From positions 1 to 64,000 of the forward strand of contig NZ_PIPM01000003.1 in NCBI RefSeq assembly GCF_003987175.1: DNA of 64,000 nucleotides, given 5' to 3'. The position numbers and the translations under genes are program-made. The notes under the pieces are model-generated. The model saw only the letters and a program-made list of their open reading frames with translations. It did no database searches and was not told the DNA's origin. The stretch is from Aliidiomarina sanyensis (GTDB lineage Bacteria > Pseudomonadota > Gammaproteobacteria > Enterobacterales > Alteromonadaceae). Of this stretch, positions 7,774 through 17,771 are shown piece after piece. Position 1 is the first letter of the stretch. Every line of letters starts with the position of its first letter.

Positions 7774-10464
7774 TTAACCGTGAGCCTGAGCATCGTTGAT
7801 TTTTCGGCTTTGCAACCATGTGCGAAGGAATTTCTCAACCTCGAGAATCACGAAGACCAGAACCCCAACTCCGATACACAACAGTCCGTGTTCAAAGCGC
7901 AGACCCTCGGTTGCAAACCATTGCTGCATAAATGGCGCGTAAGTGAAGATAAGCTGCAATACAAATACCAAGCTAACCGCATAAAAGATTGGACGCGTGC
8001 CTTTTATTCCTTCGCGCGAAAATGACTTCCGACGCAAGTAGCGGACACTAAATAAATACCAGACTTCCATCGCCACCAAGGTATTCACTGCCATGGTTCT
8101 CGCATAGCCGTCACTAAACCCTTGCTGGCTAGCCCACTGAAAGATTCCGAAAATTCCAATCGTGAAAAGCGCAGAAACCAAAGTAATCCGCCATAATAAG
8201 GCGCCCGAGAGGAGTGCTTCACGAGCGGGTCGAGGTGGCCGTTGCATGATATCGCGCTCCCCTCGCTCAAACGCGAGCGCGAGGGCAAGCACAATCGAAC
8301 TCACCATGTTCACCCACAAGATCTGCAACGGAAGGATCGGAAGCGTCAAAGCAAAAATAAGCGCTAGCATAATCGCAAGCGACTCGCCGCCATTGACCGG
8401 AAGCAAGAAACTGATGGCTTTTTTTAAGTTGTCGTAGACCGTACGCCCTTCGCGAACTGCATGGACAATTGATGCAAAGTTATCATCCGTGAGTACCATT
8501 TCACTGGCTTCGCGCGCCGCGTCGGTCCCACTCTTGCCCATTGCGATGCCGATATTGGCCTGCTTCAAGGCCGGTGAATCATTTACGCCATCGCCCGTCA
8601 TGGCAACAATATCGCCATGGGCTTGCAGCGCTTGCACGAGTCTCAGCTTGTGCTCAGGTGTGGTCCGCGCAAACACAGCTGTATCATGAACGCGCTCTAT
8701 CAATTCGTCATCCGACATGCGTTCAAGATCAGCACCAGTCAGCACGTGATCTGCATGTGTGATTCCAAGTTGTGCAGCAATCGCAGAGGCAGTGAGTGCG
8801 TGATCTCCGGTAATCATCCGCACCGCAATTCCCGCTTCTTGACACTCTCGAACCGCCTGGATCGCCTCTGCACGTGGAGGGTCAATGAGACCCGTAATCC
8901 CTAAAAAGCGAAGTCCGCTTGCAAGCGTTTCGTGAGATAGAACGGTATCTTCGTTCACCTCACACATAGCAAAGCCCAGTACACGACGTCCCTCCTGTGC
9001 CTGTTTTGCAATTTGGTTATGCCAATAATCGGTGTCCGTTTCACAACGCTTCAAAAGCTGTTCAGGCGCCCCTTTCACGAACACATAAAAATGCTCCACG
9101 CCTTGTTCGTCTTGATACCCATGAAGCGTCGCCATGTATTTGTGGGAAGAATCAAATGGAAGCGTCTTTAGACGTGGCCATTCAGGCGTTAGCCGACGAT
9201 TTGATCGTCCTGCGCGCTCCGCAAAAACAAGTAATGCCGCTTCCATCGGATCGCCGAGAACGATGCGGACACCATCGCGCTCTTTGAATGTTGAATCATT
9301 ACAGAGCGCCGAAATACGGGTCATCCAAAGCAGTGCATCGTCATCGTTATGCCAATTTTCAATTGTTCCCTCGGATGCATATCCCTCGCCAGTCACCTCG
9401 TATGCTTGGTGTTCAGTTAAGGCACTGACCACCATCATTTCATTGCGCGTTAACGTGCCGGTTTTATCCGAGCAAATGGTCGATACCGCCCCGAGCGTCT
9501 CGACCGCTGGCAAGCGCCGAATGATAGCGTGTCGAGAAGCCATTGTGGTAACACCCAGCGCAAGTGCAACCGTAAGTATGGTGGGTAATCCCTCTGGAAT
9601 CGCAGCAACAACCAGACTCACCACAGCCATAAATAAATAGGCGAGCTCATAACCACGAACCCACCCCAAGAAAAACAGCAGTGCGGCACATCCGAGAATT
9701 ACATACGTCAGATATCGAGCGAAAATATTCATCTGCTTTATCAATGGCGTTTCCAGGGAGTCCACTCGCCCAAGCATTTGGTTAATTAAACCAAGTTCGG
9801 TGTGCCGCCCCGTCGCCGTGACAACCCCCACCCCCTGCCCATAGGTAATCAGGGTCCCGGCAAACGCCATAGTCCGTCGATCCGCAAGCGGAGCCTCTAC
9901 GTCAACTGCATCCGTCTGCTTGCTAATTGGGACCGACTCGCCGGTAAGCGCCGCCTCCTGGCATTGCAACGATGAGGATTCAATAATTCGAACATCCGCG
10001 GGCACTTTCTGCCCCGCTTCAAGAATTAAGATATCGCCGGGGACGAGTTCTTGTGCATCAATCACCGTATGGTCACCGCCACGAACCACTCGCGCTTCAG
10101 AACTCAACATCGATTGAATTGCACTCAGCGCGCGCTCAGCTTTTCCTTCCTGAATAAAGCCGATGAGTACATTGACCAGAACAACAGCCAGAATGACTGC
10201 CATATCGAGCCATTCAGCCAGCATACCCGCCAAGATCGCCGCCACTAATAGCACGTAAATCAGGAGATTATGGAACTGACGAAGCAACCGCTTCCACCAC
10301 GGGTTCGGCGCTGCCACTGGAAGCGTATTCAGTCCATACTGAATCCGTTGACGGGTAATCTGTTCCTCACTCAACCCATCGTGAGGTTTCACCGAATACT
10401 GTTGAAGTATCGCTTCGACTGGCTGACTGTGGGCCACATTCTGGTCGTGAAGATCCGGTTTCAT
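7774..10464 (-). CDS. P-type cation-transporting ATPase (P2 type)
   Basis: This 896-residue membrane pump has the full P-type ATPase core: actuator motif TGES at 174-177, PEGLP in helix M4 at 290-294, the phosphorylation motif DKTGTLT with Asp333, KGAPE near 464, and the hinge TGDGVNDSPAL near 623. Nucleotide-driven export of a cation across the inner membrane follows from the family. In M5 the residues matching SERCA Asn768 and Glu771 are present (Asn691, Glu694), but in M6 the usual N-x-x-T-D reads NMVSS, so the acidic ligand equivalent to Asp800 is Ser723. A simple Ca2+ assignment is therefore unsafe; Na+, K+ or H+ are alternatives. The ATG is preceded by GAGG. The beta-CASP gene lies 15 bp upstream on the same strand, suggesting an operon. 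Confidence 0.88.
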   Translation of the reverse strand: MKPDLHDQNVAHSQPVEAILQQYSVKPHDGLSEEQITRQRIQYGLNTLPVAAPNPWWKRLLRQFHNLLIYVLLVAAILAGMLAEWLDMAVILAVVLVNVLIGFIQEGKAERALSAIQSMLSSEARVVRGGDHTVIDAQELVPGDILILEAGQKVPADVRIIESSSLQCQEAALTGESVPISKQTDAVDVEAPLADRRTMAFAGTLITYGQGVGVVTATGRHTELGLINQMLGRVDSLETPLIKQMNIFARYLTYVILGCAALLFFLGWVRGYELAYLFMAVVSLVVAAIPEGLPTILTVALALGVTTMASRHAIIRRLPAVETLGAVSTICSDKTGTLTRNEMMVVSALTEHQAYEVTGEGYASEGTIENWHNDDDALLWMTRISALCNDSTFKERDGVRIVLGDPMEAALLVFAERAGRSNRRLTPEWPRLKTLPFDSSHKYMATLHGYQDEQGVEHFYVFVKGAPEQLLKRCETDTDYWHNQIAKQAQEGRRVLGFAMCEVNEDTVLSHETLASGLRFLGITGLIDPPRAEAIQAVRECQEAGIAVRMITGDHALTASAIAAQLGITHADHVLTGADLERMSDDELIERVHDTAVFARTTPEHKLRLVQALQAHGDIVAMTGDGVNDSPALKQANIGIAMGKSGTDAAREASEMVLTDDNFASIVHAVREGRTVYDNLKKAISFLLPVNGGESLAIMLALIFALTLPILPLQILWVNMVSSIVLALALAFERGERDIMQRPPRPAREALLSGALLWRITLVSALFTIGIFGIFQWASQQGFSDGYARTMAVNTLVAMEVWYLFSVRYLRRKSFSREGIKGTRPIFYAVSLVFVLQLIFTYAPFMQQWFATEGLRFEHGLLCIGVGVLVFVILEVEKFLRTWLQSRKINDAQAHG

Positions 10465-10479
10465 CGCAACCTCAACTTC

Positions 10480-11835
10480 TTATAAATGCAAAATACTCAT
10501 GTAATCTGGAATGTCGACATCGAAAGAAGTGTGTTCGCTGAGGAAATCTCGGAACGTTTCCAATGCCTCGGGTTCTCCATGAACAAGCTGAATGCGCGTG
10601 CCGTGCGCGAGATTCGACTCACCGAGCCATTGATGCAACTCAATGTAGTCCGCATGACCCGAGAGACCCTCAAGGTTCTTGATCTTCGCGCGAATCGGGA
10701 TCCATTCTCCATGGAGCTTTATATGCTCGACACCCTGCAACATTTTTGCGCCGCGCGTTCCGCCGGCTTGATATCCAGCAAACAACACCGTCGATCGGTG
10801 GTCACTCAATCCGTGCTTAAAGTGATGGAGAATCCGTCCCCCGGTGGCCATACCACTCCCTGCAATAATAATGTGGGGGCCATTGATATTGGCGATTGCC
10901 TTTGACTCATCAACAGAGTGGGTATATTCCACCACCTGTTCAATCCGACGACATTCAGCTTCAGTCAATTTGTGGTATTCATGATGGGCCCGATAGATAT
11001 CAGAGACCGAAATTGCCATCGGACTATCCAGAAATACAGGAATCCGCGGCACGGTTCCTGCATCCATCAGTTTTACAATCAGATGCTGCATGAGTTGTGC
11101 CCGACCGACAGCAAAACTGGGAATCATGAGCATTCCGCCGCTTTTCGCAGTTTCTTGAATAACTTCCGCCAGCTCCGCCTCGATATCCGACGCTTCATGT
11201 CGTCGGTCGCCATAGGTTGATTCAAGCAACAACACATCCACCGGAGCGATTGGCTTTGGCGCTTTCATCAGTGGGTCATCATATCGCCCTACATCACCGG
11301 AGAAGCCGATCCGCTTCCCCTCCGCTTCAAGAAAAACACAGGCGGCACCGAGAATATGCCCAACAGGTGACAACGTGATCTGAATATCGCCAATCTGAAA
11401 CCTTTGCCCAAACTCAACACCACGAAACAACTTGCACGCCTTGGTCGCGATTTCAGCCGTGTAAAGCGGCTCGGGCTTCTCGTGTTTACTCAGCTTATGG
11501 CGTTCAAGATACTTGGCATCTTCTTCTTGAATCTTGCCACTGTCGGGCCAAAGAATTCTGCACAGGTCCGCAGTTGCATGATGAGCAAAGACAGGATTTC
11601 GGTAGCCATGCTTGTAGAGAACAGGAAGAAATCCTGAGTGATCAAGATGGGCATGGGTCAACACGACACCGTCGACATCTTGAATACCGAGCGGGAGTGG
11701 ATGCCAATTTCGTTTGCGCAGCCATTTGTAGCCTTGAAACAAACCACAATCAACGAGAATTCGCGTGGTTTGCGTTTCGACTAAATACTTGGAGCCGGTG
11801 ACGGTCTCCGTGCCACCTAAGAAAACAATTTTCAT
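10480..11835 (-). CDS. Beta-CASP metallo-beta-lactamase protein with RNA-specificity domain
   Basis: The 451-residue protein opens with a metallo-beta-lactamase fold carrying HAHLDH (residues 61-66), then GHILGA near 158 and SGDVG near 175. A beta-CASP insert follows, and then a C-terminal RNA-metabolising segment with GLSGHAD near 395. This arrangement is shared with CPSF73/YSH1-like nucleases and many bacterial homologues, so RNA processing is the family expectation; no substrate is known here. The start at 11835 has GAGG close upstream. It is the first gene of a probable two-gene operon with the P-type ATPase, 15 bp apart, which is an unusual pairing that I cannot explain from sequence. 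Confidence 0.85.
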   Translation of the reverse strand: MKIVFLGGTETVTGSKYLVETQTTRILVDCGLFQGYKWLRKRNWHPLPLGIQDVDGVVLTHAHLDHSGFLPVLYKHGYRNPVFAHHATADLCRILWPDSGKIQEEDAKYLERHKLSKHEKPEPLYTAEIATKACKLFRGVEFGQRFQIGDIQITLSPVGHILGAACVFLEAEGKRIGFSGDVGRYDDPLMKAPKPIAPVDVLLLESTYGDRRHEASDIEAELAEVIQETAKSGGMLMIPSFAVGRAQLMQHLIVKLMDAGTVPRIPVFLDSPMAISVSDIYRAHHEYHKLTEAECRRIEQVVEYTHSVDESKAIANINGPHIIIAGSGMATGGRILHHFKHGLSDHRSTVLFAGYQAGGTRGAKMLQGVEHIKLHGEWIPIRAKIKNLEGLSGHADYIELHQWLGESNLAHGTRIQLVHGEPEALETFRDFLSEHTSFDVDIPDYMSILHL

Positions 11836-11966
11836 AGCCTCAATAATTCCTTTTCAATTGCCGCGTTATTAGCAATAAACCTAGCGTGCAAGTGCTCGGT
11901 CTGCCACTTGAACGCGGAGGAATCGGCAACTCAATGTCACGCCCACCTCGACATCAGCGTATCAAG

Positions 11967-13721
11967 TTATTTATCGGACAAGTTTGATGTGGAACAATCC
12001 AGCTTTGAAAGGGTGGCGCCGTGTAAGCGATACGCATCGGTGACCCTCGGCAGCATGGCGAGATCATGGGCCACCATCAATGAGGTACGGGAAGCGAGCC
12101 AATCAGAGAGCTTCCCTTTCAGTTTGTCGCGCAATACGGGATCAAGACCCGTAAAGGGCTCATCCAAGAAAACGACTGGGGAATCTTGTAAGAATAAACG
12201 GGCAAACTGAAGTCTTCTTGCCTCCCCCCCTGAGATATTTGCACCTTGGCTTTGTATCCTCGTGTGCAACCCACCTGCTCGATTTCGTGCCCATTCCGCG
12301 AGCTCAGCGAATTCAAGCGCCTCCCAGAGTTCATCATCACTCGCCTGAGGACGTGCGATTCGCAAGTTTTCAGCAAGCGTCCCCTGGAGAACCGTCGACT
12401 GCTGCTCGATGTAAGCGAGCCCCTGACGCCAGTCGTTAACCATGAATTTCGAGTCATCGAGCGCATGAAAGCGGCGTTGCACCTGACCTGATGTAACGTC
12501 CGAAAGGGCTGTTGCCATGCTGAGCAAACGACTTTTCCCGACGCCTGAGGTGCCAAGCACAGCAACCTGTTGGAATGGAAAAACACTGAAATTAAGGTCC
12601 GTCAAAATAAGCTTATTACGCTCTTTTAATGTCACCTGCTTGAAAGCAAGGACGGGGTCTGAAGGATTGGATTCACCGGTTGACACCGTTTGTTCGGAAC
12701 CCTCCTCAGAGTCCTTACGGATCTCGTTCAGCCGCGTTGCAGATTGCAGAACATGACCAAAATGTTGCTGTTGCTCTGGGAGAGCTTGAAGCACTTCACT
12801 TAAGGCATAAATTGAGAAAAACAGCAGTGCGCCGATTGGCATTGAGAGCGTTTCTGCTCTGACCGCAAGGATAATATAAGCCAATCCGAGCCATACCCCA
12901 CCTTGTGCAAAAAAGCTTGTACAGGCCTGCCAACGACGCAATGTGGCCAACCTTTTGTGATGCAGCACGATCAACCTATGTTGCACTGCAAGCATTTGAT
13001 GACATGCATCGCTTTGGCTATGCGCGGCACAACGCTCGAGCATCCCCTCCACATAATCGAGCGCTTGCGCTCTAAAATACCGTTGAGCCGCTGCTTCTGC
13101 GGCACTCACGTTCATCGCACTCCGGCGCACTCCCCAAGTGGCGGCTAATAAGCTCAACAAAAGCATACCGATAATGAGCACAAGCCATAGTGTGCTATCC
13201 ACTACAACCGCAACAACGCATGCGACAACAAAGGTGCTTAACCATGCAGAACGCCGTGGCGCACGCAGCCGCAAATACAGTGAATCCAGCTGACTCAAAT
13301 CTGCGGTAAGTCGCTGGATCAGGTCGGCACTACGCAATTGCGTAAGATAACGATGAGGATGACTTACAATGCCTCGAAATAATGCCACCCGCCAATGCGT
13401 TTGCATGGCAAGTACTGCATTATGATGAACAACCCGTTCACCGTAGCGCCCAAGTGTTCGTGTCAGCGCCAGAGACCGAATAGCCGCCCCCGGCGTAAAC
13501 ACGTCAAACGCCACGATGACTCCAGCGCTTAGCAAGACGCCAGCCAAACCGGAGGCGAGAATAAACCATCCGGAAACAGCCAGAAGTCCAATGCCCGCAA
13601 TAAGTGTGAGTGACAGCAGAAAAAAGCCCAGCAGAAACTGCGCCTGCTCTTGTTTGAGATCGCGCTGCCAAGGACCTAATATCGCATGCGCTGATTGCTC
13701 CTTAGACGGCGTTGTGCCCAT
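11967..13721 (-). CDS. cydC: CydC, thiol/heme ABC exporter subunit for bd-oxidase assembly
   Basis: The 584-residue half-transporter has an N-terminal membrane domain of six helices and a C-terminal ATPase with Walker A GTSGVGKS, signature ISGGEARRLQ and Walker B VVFLDEP. Together with CydD it forms the heterodimeric inner-membrane transporter needed to assemble cytochrome bd. I place the start at the ATG at 13721 because GGAGG precedes it by 6 bases and similarity begins there; the frame remains open upstream, inside cydD. The start overlaps the end of cydD by 20 bp, indicating translational coupling. It is the last gene of the cydABDC cluster. Confidence 0.9.
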   Translation of the reverse strand: MGTTPSKEQSAHAILGPWQRDLKQEQAQFLLGFFLLSLTLIAGIGLLAVSGWFILASGLAGVLLSAGVIVAFDVFTPGAAIRSLALTRTLGRYGERVVHHNAVLAMQTHWRVALFRGIVSHPHRYLTQLRSADLIQRLTADLSQLDSLYLRLRAPRRSAWLSTFVVACVVAVVVDSTLWLVLIIGMLLLSLLAATWGVRRSAMNVSAAEAAAQRYFRAQALDYVEGMLERCAAHSQSDACHQMLAVQHRLIVLHHKRLATLRRWQACTSFFAQGGVWLGLAYIILAVRAETLSMPIGALLFFSIYALSEVLQALPEQQQHFGHVLQSATRLNEIRKDSEEGSEQTVSTGESNPSDPVLAFKQVTLKERNKLILTDLNFSVFPFQQVAVLGTSGVGKSRLLSMATALSDVTSGQVQRRFHALDDSKFMVNDWRQGLAYIEQQSTVLQGTLAENLRIARPQASDDELWEALEFAELAEWARNRAGGLHTRIQSQGANISGGEARRLQFARLFLQDSPVVFLDEPFTGLDPVLRDKLKGKLSDWLASRTSLMVAHDLAMLPRVTDAYRLHGATLSKLDCSTSNLSDK

Positions 13722-15339
13722 GCGCATCCTCCGTGAAATGCATCTCCACTTCATGACCGCTGGGGCCACTTCCCGCGAAGGTGATCCGCTCAGTTGCGAG
13801 GCCATGTAAGTCTGCAATCCCAGTTTTGTGCGCAGCAATGACAAATGTTTGCCCCTTGCTCATGCGCTGTTGAATAAGTTGAAGCACTCGCTCGGCCGAC
13901 TGTGTGTCTAGGGCCGCAAAAGGCTCATCAAGCACAATGGTGTAAGACATTGGTGCGAGTAAGCAACGTGCAATCGCGATACGCTTGGCTTCACCGCCGG
14001 ATATATTTCTTCCCTGCTCGGACACCTCAATGTGTGCGAACCCATCAAGTCCAACGTTCTGGAGCATGGTGTCAATCTCATGCTCGCTTGCCGAAGGTTG
14101 ATATAAGCGAAGATTATCCGCCACCGTGCCAGAAACGATCCAGGGCGTCTGGCGTTGCAGCGCGATGGGCACTTGAGAATTCAACGCAAATTGATGAAGC
14201 CACGTCGTTTTCCCACTTCCCGACGGTCCCTCCAGCAGAACAAACGAGCCGCTTGGCGGCGTTATGTCGCGCGAACTGCTGCCTGCGGCATCGTCTCGTT
14301 GACTTGAGGCGCTCTGTGCTGGCGCGTGCTCTTCTGCGAGCAACAGGGACGCACCGCCGAGCGCTGCCGCGCGATCATGATAAGCATGGGCAAATTGTCG
14401 CAAGGGCTGAAAAAACTCGGGAGCTAACATTAAAATCAAGATCCCCGAAAAAAGACTCAAGTCCGGCGCAGGTCCCCACGTAAGATAACCGAGTAAAGCA
14501 AAACCAATGTATATCGCAAGCGCAGCGATCGCGACAGCGGCAAAGAACTCGAGCACAGCAGAAGACAGAAATGCGACTCGGAGGGTCTTCATTTGCGTCT
14601 GCCGAAATGCATCAGACGCTTGGGCGATCTGACGGGTCGCTGCCTGTTCCTTGCGCAGGAGAAAAATCAAACTCAGGTTTCTCAATCGGTCGATAAATAG
14701 CGCTGAGAGATGCTGTAAACGCTCCATGTAGCGAGTGTTCAATCGTTCCGCACCCATCCCAACAAGCGCCATAAAAATGGGAATGAGCGGTGCGGCAAGC
14801 GCCAGAAAAATTGCAGCAACCCAGTCATGCAGGAGTACAATGACAAAAATCACGAAAGGCACGACGAACATTGCGGTGCGCAGAGGGAGATAGCGGGTGA
14901 AATAGTTGAGTAAAGCATCGACGGGCTCAAGAGCGACCTGCGCCGACTTAGCCGACAGGGCACGGGCTGAGCGCTCGCAACGCACTTGCCACGCATTAAA
15001 CAGTCGCTCACGTGCTTTTTGAATCGTTTTCAGACTCGCCGATGTGTGGACTGCATCCGAGCGTTCTTGCGCAAGTAAACGGATCAGGAGCGCACAGCCG
15101 CCGACCACAAACACGGTCCAGCCCGACAGAATCTCCTCGCCGGGAACCGGGCTTTGTGCTAACCAACCGAGCAGCCAGGCAGCACTGACCAACTGGGCGA
15201 TAAGCGCAAAACTGCCCAGTAATTGCCAAGCATTCCCTTGCCAACGAAGATGCCGTGCCGCGTGACCGATCGCCGCCAAATAGTGTTGCTCAGCGGCGTA
15301 TCCGTTACGCTTCGCTTGATGTACAGGGCGTCGACTCAT
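13702..15339 (-). CDS. cydD: CydD, thiol/heme ABC exporter subunit
   Basis: This 545-residue ABC half-transporter has a hydrophobic N-terminal exporter domain and a C-terminal nucleotide-binding domain with Walker A EGPSGSGKTT, signature ISGGEAKRIAIAR and Walker B YTIVLDEP. It pairs with CydC, whose gene overlaps its 3' end. CydDC maintains the periplasmic thiol and heme balance that cytochrome bd biogenesis requires. The gene follows cydB by only 12 bp, leaving no room for a cydX-like small subunit gene between them. Confidence 0.9.
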   Translation of the reverse strand: MSRRPVHQAKRNGYAAEQHYLAAIGHAARHLRWQGNAWQLLGSFALIAQLVSAAWLLGWLAQSPVPGEEILSGWTVFVVGGCALLIRLLAQERSDAVHTSASLKTIQKARERLFNAWQVRCERSARALSAKSAQVALEPVDALLNYFTRYLPLRTAMFVVPFVIFVIVLLHDWVAAIFLALAAPLIPIFMALVGMGAERLNTRYMERLQHLSALFIDRLRNLSLIFLLRKEQAATRQIAQASDAFRQTQMKTLRVAFLSSAVLEFFAAVAIAALAIYIGFALLGYLTWGPAPDLSLFSGILILMLAPEFFQPLRQFAHAYHDRAAALGGASLLLAEEHAPAQSASSQRDDAAGSSSRDITPPSGSFVLLEGPSGSGKTTWLHQFALNSQVPIALQRQTPWIVSGTVADNLRLYQPSASEHEIDTMLQNVGLDGFAHIEVSEQGRNISGGEAKRIAIARCLLAPMSYTIVLDEPFAALDTQSAERVLQLIQQRMSKGQTFVIAAHKTGIADLHGLATERITFAGSGPSGHEVEMHFTEDAHGHNAV

Positions 15340-15351
15340 AGATTTACTCGT

Positions 15352-16356
15352 CTAATGATAGCCCGCCCCTGCTTTTACCTTGCCGCGAAAGACCCAGTAT
15401 GTCCATGCGGTATACACCAACACGATGGGGATGACGAACAACAGACCAAGCAAGAGGAACAGCTGCGATTCATGTGCCGACGCTGCATCCCACAAGGTAT
15501 AATTCGGCGGGACGACATAGGGAAACTTGCTCGCAATAAGCCCCAGATACGTGAAGATAAACATCCCCATGGTTGCCACAAACGGTGAACCATCGCGTCG
15601 CTGATGGAGTGACCGAACTAACCAGAGTGCACAGAGCAACGCAAGCAATGGGAATAGCCAAATATAACTGATACCCGCAAACCAGCGCTCCGCGACTGAT
15701 GCCTGCACAAAAGGAGTCCATACGCTCACCAGTGCAAATACGACAAGGACAGCGATCAAGAGCCATGGCGTGATGCGGTACGCCCAAGCCTGAATATCAC
15801 CCTCCGATTTCATAATCAGCCAGGTTGAACCGAGTAATGCATATCCAGCGATTAGTCCAAACCCAGTCATTACGGTAAAGGGGGTAAGCCAATCGAGAGC
15901 GCCCCCCACATACGAAAAGTCCTCAACTGCGAACCCCTGAATGTACGCACCTACCACAGCGCCCTGGGCAAAGGCCGCGACGGTCGAGCCTATTGCGAAA
16001 GACCAATTCCACAAATATTTGGAAGTTTTGGCTTTAAACCGAAATTCGAACGCCACGCCCCGAAAAATAAGTCCCGCGAGCATTAAGAACACACCAATGT
16101 ATAGTGCTGGTAAAAATACGGCATACACCAAGGGAAATGCCGCAAGCAAACCAGCTCCACCAAGGATCAGCCAGGTCTCATTGCCATCCCAAACAGGTGC
16201 CACAGAATTCATCATGACGTCCCGCGCATCCTCTGATGGGGCAAACGGAAAGAGAATCCCCTGCCCCAAATCAAATCCATCCATCAGAACATACATGATG
16301 ATCCCAAACGCAATGATGACTGCCCATATAATCGTCAAGTCAAATACTGGTTCCAT
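15352..16356 (-). CDS. cydB: Cytochrome bd-type quinol oxidase subunit II (CydB/CioB)
   Basis: The 334-residue integral membrane protein begins MEPVFDLTIIWAVIIAFG and contains the typical MDGFDLGQGIL and WDGNETWLILGG segments of oxidase subunit II. It supports the heme-bearing CydA subunit in a membrane complex that oxidises quinol and reduces oxygen. The ATG at 16356 overlaps the cydA stop by one base (TAATG), a coupling signal; an open extension of 12 codons upstream lies inside cydA and is unlikely to be used. With cydA and cydDC it forms one operon. Confidence 0.92.
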   Translation of the reverse strand: MEPVFDLTIIWAVIIAFGIIMYVLMDGFDLGQGILFPFAPSEDARDVMMNSVAPVWDGNETWLILGGAGLLAAFPLVYAVFLPALYIGVFLMLAGLIFRGVAFEFRFKAKTSKYLWNWSFAIGSTVAAFAQGAVVGAYIQGFAVEDFSYVGGALDWLTPFTVMTGFGLIAGYALLGSTWLIMKSEGDIQAWAYRITPWLLIAVLVVFALVSVWTPFVQASVAERWFAGISYIWLFPLLALLCALWLVRSLHQRRDGSPFVATMGMFIFTYLGLIASKFPYVVPPNYTLWDAASAHESQLFLLLGLLFVIPIVLVYTAWTYWVFRGKVKAGAGYH

Positions 16357-17771
16357 TACGCTTTTCCTCCATCCGTTTGTTCCTCTTCCCAATCGGCATC
16401 TGCCGCAGACAGGGGACGTTTCGGCCGCTGATGGGATGACTCTTTGGCGACTTCAGCTTCCGAGGGCACGCCTTTTTGCATCACACGCAGAAGGTAATAC
16501 ACGCCTGCACTGAATACGAAAGCGTACACCACGATATATCCGACAAGTGTGAAGAGCGCCATGCCCCCAGTGAGCGAGGGAGTAAGCCCTTCGCTATGGG
16601 TCATCACGCCGTAAATCAGCCAGGGTGCACGGCCAACTTCAGTCACGAACCATCCAGCGAGAACGGCAATAAACGGCGTGATTGCCATCCACTTCAAGCC
16701 TACCAGGAACCAAGGGGTCGAGGCATACGCTTGTTTTCGCCGTAAAACGAGCCCCGTCACCGCAAAAAACAACATGAGTAAACCAATACCGACCATAATT
16801 CGAAATGCAAAGAAAACAATCGCGACCGGCGGCTGTAACTCGCGCGGGACTTCATTTAATCCTGGAACTTCACCATCAACATCTTTCGTCAACAACCAAC
16901 TTGCCAAGCCCGGTACCGCAACTTCAAACCGATTCCGTTGATTGGCTTGGTCCGGGATAGCAAACAGGACCAAGGGTGCGTTGGTTTTGGTTTCCCACGC
17001 GCCTTCCATCGCGGCAACCTTCATGGGTTGATGCTCGAAGGTGTTCAATCCATGGCTGTGACCCACATAAATTTGCGCAGGTACCGCAAACAGAATGAGC
17101 CACAAGGACATCGAAAGTGCTTTGCGGTGAACGTCCCTATCTCTATTTCGCAAAATGAACCAAGCGCTGACACCACAGACAACAAACGCGCCGGTTAAGA
17201 ACGAAGCGATCCCCATGTGGAAAAAGCGTGGCCATAAACTGGGATTAAAAATAGCCTCACTCCAGCTGGTCACAAAAACCAAACCATCACGAAACTCGAC
17301 ACCCGCCGGCGTATGCATCCAGCTGTTTGCAGAGAGAATCCAAAATGATGAAATCATGGTTCCTACTGCAACCATGACGGCAGAGAAGAAATGGACGCCC
17401 TGCGGGACTTTTCCACGACCGAACAGGAGAACACCGAGGAATGCGGCTTCAAGGAAGAATGCGGTCACGACTTCATAGCTGAGCACCGGTCCCAAGAAAT
17501 TCGCAGCGCTGTAGGAAAAAATACTCCAGTTGGTCCCAAACTGGAATGCCATGACAATGCCAGAAACCACGCCCATCCCGAATACGACCGCAAACACTTG
17601 CACCCAGAATCGCGACAAGCGCCCCCACTTGGGGTCACCCGTTTTAAACGAGAGCCCTTCAAGAAGTGCGATAAATGCGGCAAGACCAATGGTAAAAACA
17701 GGAAATATGGCGTGAAATGAAACGACAAATGCAAATTGAATTCGCGACAATAACAGCGGATCGAACTCCAT
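16356..17771 (-). CDS. cydA: Cytochrome bd-type quinol oxidase subunit I, cyanide-insensitive (CioA) type
   Basis: This 471-residue membrane protein is the heme-carrying quinol oxidase subunit. Likely heme ligands are His20 (SFHAIFP), His185 (RFFHMG) and Met326 (FRIMVG), and the GRAPW motif near 380 matches the family GRxPW. The protein is about 50 residues shorter than E. coli CydA, because the periplasmic Q-loop between about 240 and 315 is short, as in the CIO/CioA subfamily of bd oxidases. Those enzymes tolerate cyanide and often sulfide; that trait is inferred here. The start has AAGGAG upstream. It heads the cydABDC cluster and is transcribed away from a persulfide-dioxygenase-like gene. 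Confidence 0.9.
   Translation of the reverse strand: MEFDPLLLSRIQFAFVVSFHAIFPVFTIGLAAFIALLEGLSFKTGDPKWGRLSRFWVQVFAVVFGMGVVSGIVMAFQFGTNWSIFSYSAANFLGPVLSYEVVTAFFLEAAFLGVLLFGRGKVPQGVHFFSAVMVAVGTMISSFWILSANSWMHTPAGVEFRDGLVFVTSWSEAIFNPSLWPRFFHMGIASFLTGAFVVCGVSAWFILRNRDRDVHRKALSMSLWLILFAVPAQIYVGHSHGLNTFEHQPMKVAAMEGAWETKTNAPLVLFAIPDQANQRNRFEVAVPGLASWLLTKDVDGEVPGLNEVPRELQPPVAIVFFAFRIMVGIGLLMLFFAVTGLVLRRKQAYASTPWFLVGLKWMAITPFIAVLAGWFVTEVGRAPWLIYGVMTHSEGLTPSLTGGMALFTLVGYIVVYAFVFSAGVYYLLRVMQKGVPSEAEVAKESSHQRPKRPLSAADADWEEEQTDGGKA

Noticed and set aside
13902-14483. 193-codon open frame antisense to cydD
   Set aside because: No domain, no start context, and cydD is intact on the opposite strand.
15941-16513. 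190-codon open frame antisense to cydB and cydA
   Set aside because: Shadow of membrane-protein codons; no supporting motif.
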